Both the position numbers and the translations under genes were made by a program. A model generated the notes under the pieces. It saw only the letters and a program-made list of their open reading frames with translations, did not search any database and had not been told where the DNA came from. From Candidatus Aminicenantota bacterium (GTDB lineage: Bacteria > Acidobacteriota > Aminicenantia > Aminicenantales > Aminicenantaceae), in contig JAGLRY010000170.1 in the NCBI GenBank assembly GCA_023135995.1, positions 1-8,051 on the forward strand: a stretch of DNA of 8,051 nt, given 5' to 3'. Of the stretch, positions 1-5,621 are shown in pieces; the stretch's first letter is position 1; every line of letters starts with the position of its first letter.

Positions 1-70
1 AAAAATGCCGATTATAAGAATTAGGATATAAGAATTAAGGGTTTTAAGAGTAAGGGAATCGGCATTTTTT
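1..70 (-). terminator. Long-loop inverted repeat, probable terminator of the aldo/keto reductase
   Basis: The arms AAAAATGCCGATT (1-13) and AATCGGCATTTTT (57-69) are perfectly complementary, giving a 13-bp stem. The stem begins 15 nt beyond the reductase stop. Read on the minus strand, the hairpin ends in a run of T, as an intrinsic terminator does, and by symmetry it could also work on the plus strand. The 43-nt loop is unusually long and holds the direct repeat TATAAGAATTA at 13-23 and 27-37, with a degenerate third unit at 42-56. The element touches the window edge, so it may continue further. Confidence 0.5.
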
Positions 71-84
71 ATGAATAATTCAGA

Positions 85-1419
85 TCAAGTTAAAGTGAGT
101 GTATGGTCTGCCAACACAAGCAGTCCCTGAACAGGCACTCCATAAGGGCAGGATCTTTCACAGTATCCGGAACAGTTCCAGCATCTATCGGCTTTATTCT
201 GTGAGAGTGCCGCATATTTGACCATTGCTGTTTTCTCACGGCCCTGTGCTTGAAAGTAATGATTGTAGCGCATGATCGTGTTCACAGGCACAGCATGAGG
301 ACAGCTTGACTCGCACTTGCCGCAGGCATGACGGCAATAAAGATCACCGTAGAGAGCTTTGTAGGCTGCCAGCGTTTTCTCTGCCTTAAGGTCGAACCTG
401 GCTCCGGAAAGATTCCCGTAGAATTCCAAGTCGCTGAAATTTTTGATAGTGGGACAGGCACAGCTGACATTGGGATTATTGAGAACAAACTTCATGGCCG
501 CACTGCGGACTTCGTCGTAGCTTTTTAAGCCATACTGTTTCTGGAAGGCTTCAGTGGCATCGGCTCTTCCCTTTAATCTATCGAGAAGGTTTTGCAGACG
601 TTCCGAGACTTCCTTGCCCTCTTCTTTCAACTGGTCTGCCTGTTCCTTCACTTCCAAGTAATTCAGAACGGGATTGGTTTTCATCAAAGTCGCACCGATA
701 TTCTTCTGCTTATAAGCCTTTAAAATCCTCTCGCCCTCGTCTTTTTGGAGAAAGTTGTAGACGAGAAGCGCCACATCGAAGCGGCCATCCTCTGCGGCAG
801 CCAGATGGACCTTCTCCATGGTTTCAGGCACATCGCCCCACTGAGCCCCATGGTTGGAAAGGCCGCGGAAGCGCACACGCCCCTCTGCCTTGAGCTCTTT
901 AAATGCGGCATGAAATCCTTCGGTTTTCAGTTGTTCCAAAGTAGAAGGCATGTGGATCATCAGACAGTCGACATATTCCGTCTGAAGCCGTTCTAAACAT
1001 TTGAGGGCTCTGTCTTTAATCGCTTTTTTTGTGAGATCTCCTCTCAATCCCAGCTTTGTCGTGACAAATATTTTCTTCCTGTCGCGGTTTTTGATGACGC
1101 TACCGATGATCCTTTCAGAGCGGCCCCTTCCATAACCTTCCGCAGTATCGATGTAATTGATCCCTGCATCCAGGATGGCCTCGAGGAGAGCGGGCTCTGC
1201 CAGCTCACCGGCTCCGAATGCCATATCTGAGACCTTGAATCCTGTGCGCCCCAGCGTTCGGTATTCTTTGATCTTCACTTCATTCTCTTCGACAGACGAA
1301 CCAGAGCCGAATAGTTTCTTTCGACTACCAAATCCTATGCCAGTCAAGACTGCAGCTGAGCTGCCGAGAAAGCGACGACGGCTTAATTCTTGGTTAGATG
1401 GGGTTGTTTTTTTCTTCAC
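85..1419 (-). CDS. Tat-exported aldo/keto reductase with two C-terminal 4Fe-4S-type Cys clusters
   Basis: This 444-aa protein is predicted to be an NAD(P)H-type aldo/keto oxidoreductase with added electron-transfer clusters. Substrate and partner cannot be read from the sequence. It opens with a Tat signal, SRRRFLG at residues 13-19, followed by a short hydrophobic stretch, so export of the folded, cofactor-loaded enzyme to the periplasm is likely. The barrel runs from about 52 to 330. It carries the family tetrad: D91 and Y96 in DTAEGYGRGRSE, K122 in VTTKLG, and H156 in LMIHMP. Residues 255-290 form a charged helical insertion. The C-terminus has two Cys clusters, C362/366/369/373 and C413/416/420/424, each followed by P. 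The start is GTG at 1417-1419, supported by AAAGGAG (1428-1434 on the plus strand) 8 nt upstream. It has its own promoter and is separated from the upstream lipoprotein gene by palindromes, so it is probably a separate transcription unit. Confidence 0.9.
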   Translation of the reverse strand: MKKKTTPSNQELSRRRFLGSSAAVLTGIGFGSRKKLFGSGSSVEENEVKIKEYRTLGRTGFKVSDMAFGAGELAEPALLEAILDAGINYIDTAEGYGRGRSERIIGSVIKNRDRKKIFVTTKLGLRGDLTKKAIKDRALKCLERLQTEYVDCLMIHMPSTLEQLKTEGFHAAFKELKAEGRVRFRGLSNHGAQWGDVPETMEKVHLAAAEDGRFDVALLVYNFLQKDEGERILKAYKQKNIGATLMKTNPVLNYLEVKEQADQLKEEGKEVSERLQNLLDRLKGRADATEAFQKQYGLKSYDEVRSAAMKFVLNNPNVSCACPTIKNFSDLEFYGNLSGARFDLKAEKTLAAYKALYGDLYCRHACGKCESSCPHAVPVNTIMRYNHYFQAQGREKTAMVKYAALSQNKADRCWNCSGYCERSCPYGVPVQGLLVLADHTLTLT

Positions 1420-1427
1420 TAGGGGGA

Positions 1428-1434
1428 CTCCTTT
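1428..1434 (-). promoter_or_regulatory. Ribosome binding site fixing the GTG start of the reductase
   Basis: On the minus strand this reads AAAGGAG, 8 nt before a GTG codon. It supports the GTG at 1417-1419 as the true start, which also keeps the Tat motif near the N-terminus. Confidence 0.7.
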
Positions 1435-1482
1435 CCAAATCGAAGTTAAAAGCTTTGAAAACCTATCTTAAAAATAGGGATT

Positions 1483-1511
1483 ATCCTACCGTTTTATCAT
1501 TCCCCGGTCAA
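1483..1511 (-). promoter_or_regulatory. Predicted sigma70-type promoter of the aldo/keto reductase
   Basis: On the minus strand a -35 box TTGACC (1506-1511, 5 of 6 to consensus) is followed after exactly 17 nt by TAGGAT (1483-1488, 4 of 6). Transcription would start near 1475, giving a 5' UTR of about 55 nt. A small inverted repeat, CCTAT/ATAGG at 1462-1478, covers the predicted start and might be an operator, though it is short. The promoter is found by eye only. Confidence 0.5.
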
Positions 1512-1528
1512 GGAGAATCCTAATAAAT

Positions 1529-1551
1529 AAAAAAGGGGACTGTCCCCTTTT
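1529..1551. repeat. GGGGACTGTCCCC palindrome, copy 1 (REP-like or terminator hairpin)
   Basis: GGGGACTGTCCCC is flanked by A and T runs, so the whole unit (core 1531-1551) is a 10-bp-arm palindrome around a single central T. It folds into a GC-rich hairpin ending in a T run on either strand. Copy 2 lies 14 nt away. Such A-GGGGAC(A/T)GTCCCC-T elements recur as dispersed intergenic repeats in many bacterial genomes. Here the pair sits between two same-strand genes, where it probably stops transcription of the lipoprotein gene. Confidence 0.6.
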
Positions 1552-1565
1552 CTGTTCACCCCTGG

Positions 1566-1588
1566 AAAAAAGGGACTGTCCCCTTTTT
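1566..1588. repeat. GGGGACTGTCCCC palindrome, copy 2, overlapping the lipoprotein stop codon
   Basis: This copy matches copy 1 except that one G is missing from the left arm (AAAAAAGGGACTGTCCCC followed by a T run). Its T run supplies the first two bases of the TTA at 1587-1589, which is the TAA stop of the upstream minus-strand gene. It can form a hairpin right at the end of that gene and probably acts with copy 1 as a terminator or mRNA-stabilising 3' end. Confidence 0.6.
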
Positions 1589-3887
1589 ATTTGATGTAGC
1601 CCAGGGCTTTGAGCTCTTCGATCTCTTTCTGAGTCAGGGTCTTCTCGATATCCTCTTTTCCGATATTCGCCAGTTTCTCCTGCGCATTCACCCAATTGAA
1701 CAGCCTGTTTCTCAAGTAGTGCGCAACAATAGGGTTCCTGCCGAACAGATTCGTCTGTTCTCCTGGATCGGATTCGATGGCATAGAGCTCATACTCGCGA
1801 ACATCATTCGTCCATTCTGTCCCGGTGTGGATCAATTTCCACTTTCCATCCACAATGGCTTTTTTATTCAGGTTGGGTCTTGTTTCCAAAAAAATCTCAT
1901 GATGAACCGGCGAATCGATCGAATCAGGTGAGAGCAAAAACCTCTTCAAGCTCATCCCTGAGAGGAAGGCAGGGATGCTCTCACCGGCAAAATCGAGAAG
2001 AGTGGGAAAGATGTCGATCTCCTGCACGTTATCCTCGATGATGCGGCCGGCATTCAACTGATGGGGAAGCTTCACGATGAAAAGTTGCTTGATCTGTTCC
2101 TGGTAGAGCGTCTGCCCGTGGGCAAAACCTCCATGCTCGAAAAACTCCTCCCCGTGGTCAGACATCAGGATAACTAAGGTCTTGTCATACAGACCGAGGC
2201 TTTTCAGCTCTGCCATCAGATCACCGAAGGCTTTGTCATTCTGGGTGATGGTTGCATCGTACATCCGAAGTGTGTGATTCAAATCCACTCTATAGCGTTC
2301 TTCTCCCTTCTTTTCAACAACAACGACATTAGGTTTCCCGGTATCTTTGGGATAAAACTCCTCCTTGATCTTGTAGGGGCGATGAGGCTCCATAGTGTGG
2401 ATATACATGAAGAATGGGGATGGTTCAGCCTGAAGCTGTGAGAAGGCGTACGTGTTGAGCATCTCCGCCAATCCACCATCCAGATTGGAATGGTATTTAA
2501 AATAAGAAAATCCCTGGTTGAAGTTGAAGAACTCCTTGATCCCGGCGTTTGAGGAGATCCCGATCGTGTGAAAACCTGCGTTTTTCAACAGCTCAGCCAA
2601 CGTCTGGAATTCCATAGCTAGTCCGCTTTTTAGAGTGATCGCCTGATGCTGGAAAGGATACAGTCCCGTAAACAGGGCCCCTACAGATGGCCTGGTCCAT
2701 GATGACTGTGCGTAGGCGTTCTCAAAGAGGACACAGTCCCTGGAAAACTCGGTCATATGGGGGGCCGTATTTTTTTCATACCCGAAAAAGGGAAGATGAT
2801 CGGGCCGGAGACAATCCACTAAATAGATAAGAATGTTGAAAGGCTCTGGAAGCGCAGGTTCTGATTTTCCTAAATCAGGAGAAGGCCCCTCCATCGCTTT
2901 AAAGATCCTTGGTTTTTTGAGAAAAAGTTTTGTTGAGGTGTCAACTGCGAGAGATTCGCTCACAAAAACAAAACTTATCCGCGAGATCAGATTTTCGTAG
3001 GGAGAAAGATCGACCGGAAGGTTTTCCTTATTAACTCTGGTCCTTTCGGCAAAAGATTGTTCATAGAGGACATGGTCCTCACCGTAAAGCGTTTCAAGAT
3101 AGATCACAAGCTTGGATCTGTCCGGAGAACTCGTTTTGGCCGCCTCCAAGGAAAAGTCAAAGTTAAGTTTAGCCCTCCTGGGAATCTTGAGATGATAGCT
3201 CAGACATGTATTCAGGTCTAATGCGATCGTTTGTATTTCCGTGTCGACAAGGGAATGCCCCTTCTCATCGGTCGGATCTGCAGATGTAGGAGCGCCTTCC
3301 CTTCCAAAGACAAACTTGCGCAAAGCAAGCCAGTGCCGGTCTTCTACACTGTTGGGAAGGGGAAACCTGCGGAACTCCAAAAAATTCTCACCGATATGTA
3401 GAAATTCCTTTTTGGCATTCACCGTTACTCTCTGATAGTCTTTCTGGTCGAGGGAGGATGAGAATATTTTGTGCCCGTTGAGCATGACGTCAAAAACCGG
3501 GGAAGGCTCCAATCTAACTGATAGCATAGACCTGACATTGAAAGCCAACTTCGTGTCTTTTTTTTCAAGGCAGCCAAAACGGAAGAGAGCTTTTTCCTTT
3601 TGTCTTGGTATGAGAATTGCATTCTGTTCCTGCTTCCGGTTCCTGTTCCACCCGAACATCCTGTCGCTCTCTCTCCAGGAACGAAAGAGATTTTGGCTTC
3701 TGTAATGGGTTATTGTTTGGGCATTCCAGATGTTAGAAGTGAAATCAAAAAGCACGTCCCCCTCGGTTTTTGAGCAGGAGCCCAATATCAAAAGAAGCGG
3801 GATTACAAGCACTGCAATCAGGAGTGTTATTTTCCCCACATCTCCGATAGTCTTATATTTTTGTTTCGAGGAATTACTCATAATCAT
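1587..3887 (-). CDS. Sulfatase-like / alkaline-phosphatase-superfamily lipoprotein with Thr at the nucleophile position
   Basis: This 766-aa envelope hydrolase or transferase begins with a lipoprotein signal: a hydrophobic stretch 20-36 ending in LGSC, with C38 the likely lipidated residue. Residues 45-335 form a poorly recognised beta-rich region. The catalytic domain spans about 348-690. Visible family motifs are LVDCLRPD (metal ligand D358), SSWTRPS (396-401) leading into LFTGLYP, H497 and H502, SDHGE (D577, H578) and HGGFAHG (585-591). The position that is Cys or Ser in formylglycine sulfatases (C/S-x-P-x-R) is T398, as in phospho-transferring members such as LtaS or EptA types. Phosphoester or phosphoglycerol chemistry is therefore as likely as sulfate release. 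The tail LKALGYIK is typical of related lipoproteins. The coordinates give the longest reading. A promoter ending at 3889 and the lack of a Shine-Dalgarno favour the ATG at 3881 (M3) as a leaderless start. Confidence 0.85.
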   Translation of the reverse strand: MIMSNSSKQKYKTIGDVGKITLLIAVLVIPLLLILGSCSKTEGDVLFDFTSNIWNAQTITHYRSQNLFRSWRESDRMFGWNRNRKQEQNAILIPRQKEKALFRFGCLEKKDTKLAFNVRSMLSVRLEPSPVFDVMLNGHKIFSSSLDQKDYQRVTVNAKKEFLHIGENFLEFRRFPLPNSVEDRHWLALRKFVFGREGAPTSADPTDEKGHSLVDTEIQTIALDLNTCLSYHLKIPRRAKLNFDFSLEAAKTSSPDRSKLVIYLETLYGEDHVLYEQSFAERTRVNKENLPVDLSPYENLISRISFVFVSESLAVDTSTKLFLKKPRIFKAMEGPSPDLGKSEPALPEPFNILIYLVDCLRPDHLPFFGYEKNTAPHMTEFSRDCVLFENAYAQSSWTRPSVGALFTGLYPFQHQAITLKSGLAMEFQTLAELLKNAGFHTIGISSNAGIKEFFNFNQGFSYFKYHSNLDGGLAEMLNTYAFSQLQAEPSPFFMYIHTMEPHRPYKIKEEFYPKDTGKPNVVVVEKKGEERYRVDLNHTLRMYDATITQNDKAFGDLMAELKSLGLYDKTLVILMSDHGEEFFEHGGFAHGQTLYQEQIKQLFIVKLPHQLNAGRIIEDNVQEIDIFPTLLDFAGESIPAFLSGMSLKRFLLSPDSIDSPVHHEIFLETRPNLNKKAIVDGKWKLIHTGTEWTNDVREYELYAIESDPGEQTNLFGRNPIVAHYLRNRLFNWVNAQEKLANIGKEDIEKTLTQKEIEELKALGYIK

Positions 3888-3888
3888 G

Positions 3889-3917
3889 CTTATAGCAGAT
3901 GCTAAATCCTAAGTCAA
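3889..3917 (-). promoter_or_regulatory. Predicted promoter of the sulfatase-like gene, apparently leaderless
   Basis: On the minus strand TTGACT (3912-3917) and TATAAG (3889-3894) are separated by exactly 17 nt, each 5 of 6 to consensus. The -10 box ends one base before the first ATG (3887). A start point about 7-8 nt downstream falls at 3881-3882, on or next to the A of the second in-frame ATG. No Shine-Dalgarno is present at usual spacing. Confidence 0.6.
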
Positions 3918-3933
3918 AACCCTGCTTGCACGA

Positions 3934-3962
3934 TTGGAGGGAAAAGGCGATTGTGCTATAAT
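3934..3962 (+). promoter_or_regulatory. Predicted extended -10 promoter of the small ORF and possibly of the whole plus-strand cluster
   Basis: TTGGAG (3934-3939, 4 of 6) lies 17 nt from a perfect TATAAT (3957-3962), which is preceded by TG-n (3954-3956), the extended -10 motif. The predicted start is near 3969, leaving a short leader of about 29 nt before the ATG at 3998. It is back to back with the minus-strand promoter at 3889-3917, with only 16 bp between the two -35 boxes, so one regulator could affect both. Confidence 0.65.
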
Positions 3963-3982
3963 ACGCGCTTCCAATTTTCAAA

Positions 3983-3990
3983 AAGGAGAG
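3983..3990 (+). promoter_or_regulatory. Strong ribosome binding site of the 56-codon ORF
   Basis: AAGGAGAG, with AAGGAG ending 9 nt before the ATG at 3998, is one of the best Shine-Dalgarno matches in the window. It is the main argument that the short ORF is translated. The same frame is closed upstream by TAA at 3959-3961, inside the -10 box. Confidence 0.75.
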
Positions 3991-3997
3991 TCAAATC

Positions 3998-4168
3998 ATG
4001 ATCTATGACTTGACTCATTACGGAACCCATCACTTTAAGATCAAAAGAAGATACTTCAAGTTCGTCAAATTCAATCACATGCAACATCACTTCAAATGTC
4101 CTGATAAACGTTTCGGTGTCAGTTCCCCGATCTGGGACTACGTATTCGGTACTTCGCCTTCAGAGTAA
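3998..4168 (+). CDS. 56-aa stand-alone C-terminal histidine-box module of the fatty acid hydroxylase / sterol desaturase superfamily
   Basis: This short gene has a promoter, a strong ribosome binding site, an ATG and a TAA. The product matches only the last ~55 residues of fatty-acid hydroxylase / sterol desaturase family enzymes. It has YDLTHYGTHH (residues 3-12, an H-x3-HH box), HMQHH (27-31, an H-x2-HH box) and the terminal signature FGVSSPIWDYVFGT (39-52). Family enzymes are usually 200 aa or more, with membrane helices and two earlier His boxes that complete the dimetal site. Those parts are missing, and the residues just before the ATG (FKKESQI in frame) do not look like the family's preceding helix. 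The peptide has six His and nine Lys/Arg and no membrane segment. It could be a small metal- or membrane-surface-binding protein, a partner of a split enzyme, or a remnant that kept expression signals. Homology is clear by eye; function is unknown. The next gene starts 58 nt downstream. Confidence 0.75.
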   Translation: MIYDLTHYGTHHFKIKRRYFKFVKFNHMQHHFKCPDKRFGVSSPIWDYVFGTSPSE

Positions 4169-4226
4169 GAAAAGCACCAATTGAAAAGGGCTTTGGGGTA
4201 TGCTAGGTTAGGATAGGGCCATTCCC

Positions 4227-5621
4227 ATGAAAGCCAAAAAAATCCTTCGAACGGGTCTTCTCAACAGCTTCTTCCAGGTCGCCTTCCTTGCGGTTATATA
4301 TGTTGTGGGCCGCACTGCTCATCTGGGGGGCGGGCCAACATCACGATTCCTTATCCTTGCCGCACTCGTATTCGTACCCTGTATCATCTGGGCCCTTTTT
4401 TTCTATTTTCAGGACAGATACGCACCCGAGCCATTACCCAACATCGTCGCCTCATTCATCGCAGGCATGGCGGCGGCAAGCCTGGGTGTGATCCCGCTCT
4501 TCACGGTCTTATTCCGCATCCCTGAATGGATCTATGCATCCTTTCCTCTGTTTGTCCTCGGCTCGTTTTTCATCAAAGCCGCCATGGCATGTATCCTTTT
4601 ATACATAGTCCTCCGCTACGGCTTTCTGCCCCTCAAGGAGTTCGATGAACCTGTTGACGGTATGGTCTACGGGGCCATCGCCGGAACCGGCTTTGCCTTT
4701 GTGTACACCCTCCACTATCTGGCGGGACATCCCTCATTCACCCTGTACGTCATAGCATTCACGGCCACGGTCAACGTGCTGATCTACTCATCGGTCGGGT
4801 CTCTCATGGGATACATGATCGGCAGGGCAAAATTCCAGAGGACAAACATCGTGGTGTCCTCCCTGTCAGCGATGAGCCTGGGTATTCTTATCCTGGGGAC
4901 CTATCATCTGATCAGCGAACTCTTTTTTGTCTCTGGTGTCAGCCATGCTTTCTGGTTTTGTTTCATCTCTGTATTTATTTATTCTTTAGTCATTTTAGCC
5001 TTTTGCTATAGAAAAATAAGAAAGATCAGCGAAAAAATATCGCCGGACACGGATATGCCTGCCCCAAAATACAACTTTCTTACCACTCTATACATCATAT
5101 GTCTCTTTGGCCTTGCTGCTGTGATCGCCCATCAAGGCCTGCTTGGTAAAACATTCGAAAATTCTGATTATGGCCTGTCCTTCCGTTATCCCCACACTTT
5201 GTTGACAACTAGACTCACAGGATTTGCCCAACGCCCGACAGTTCCAAGACATTTTGCAAAAATCCTCCTCTTCGCAGAAAACTCCTCCCCTTCTTTTTCT
5301 CTCACCGTTAAAGCCCATCCCAATGATCTGAGCGGAAAGGACCCAGATCCTCTTAAATATGTAGAAGCAGTCACTCCCACAAGTTTTTTGGTCGAAAACA
5401 TCATTATCAGCGGCAAGAAGACATATCGCGTCGCCTACAGCTACCTGGAAAAAAACCAAGCCAAGGAAAACCTGTTTCCAAACTTCATCGAAGTGTACAC
5501 CGATATCATAATCACAGAAAATAGCATTTTCTCATTCACATACAAAGCCGAGTCGTCCCAATTTAAGGAGGGCCTCGCTGTTTACAACAATATCCTGAAG
5601 AGTCTCGAGTGGAACAAATAG
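4227..5621 (+). CDS. PrsW-like polytopic membrane protein (apparently catalytically dead) with a C-terminal PsbP-like domain
   Basis: This 464-aa protein has about eight or nine hydrophobic segments between residues 11 and 301, then a soluble domain. Residues 55-200 follow the PrsW (PF13367) pattern: DRYAPEP (63-69), a hydrophobic helix, EFDEPVDGMVYGAIAGTGFA (138-157) and a final VGSLMGYMIG (190-199). PrsW enzymes are glutamic intramembrane proteases that cleave anti-sigma factors. Their key residues are not found here: the EExxK helix reads GSFFIKAAMA (112-121), the GFAxxEN motif reads GFAFVYT (155-161), and the late His aligns with N183. It is probably a pseudoprotease or substrate-binding homologue. 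The domain 308-462 starts with DYGLSFRYP and ends in ILKSLEW, like PsbP-type folds, and probably lies outside the inner membrane. The ATG is preceded by AGGATAGG 9 nt upstream. Its stop overlaps the next gene by 13 nt, so the two are translationally coupled. Confidence 0.75.
   Translation: MKAKKILRTGLLNSFFQVAFLAVIYVVGRTAHLGGGPTSRFLILAALVFVPCIIWALFFYFQDRYAPEPLPNIVASFIAGMAAASLGVIPLFTVLFRIPEWIYASFPLFVLGSFFIKAAMACILLYIVLRYGFLPLKEFDEPVDGMVYGAIAGTGFAFVYTLHYLAGHPSFTLYVIAFTATVNVLIYSSVGSLMGYMIGRAKFQRTNIVVSSLSAMSLGILILGTYHLISELFFVSGVSHAFWFCFISVFIYSLVILAFCYRKIRKISEKISPDTDMPAPKYNFLTTLYIICLFGLAAVIAHQGLLGKTFENSDYGLSFRYPHTLLTTRLTGFAQRPTVPRHFAKILLFAENSSPSFSLTVKAHPNDLSGKDPDPLKYVEAVTPTSFLVENIIISGKKTYRVAYSYLEKNQAKENLFPNFIEVYTDIIITENSIFSFTYKAESSQFKEGLAVYNNILKSLEWNK

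Noticed and set aside
4171..4196. Hairpin after the 56-codon ORF (AAAGC/GCTTT or CCAA/TTGG)
   Set aside because: The stems are only 4-5 bp, mutually exclusive and not followed by a T run, so I do not call a terminator.
4181..4209. Possible second promoter for the PrsW-like gene (TTGAAA-17-TAGGTT, with TG-n before the -10)
   Set aside because: The -10 box matches only 3 of 6, and the predicted start near 4216 would cut into the gene's own ribosome binding site. Read-through from 3934-3962 is simpler.
5088..5459. 123-aa minus-strand ORF
   Set aside because: It lies opposite the C-terminal domain of the PrsW-like gene. The product is not family-like, and it is best explained as a shadow frame.
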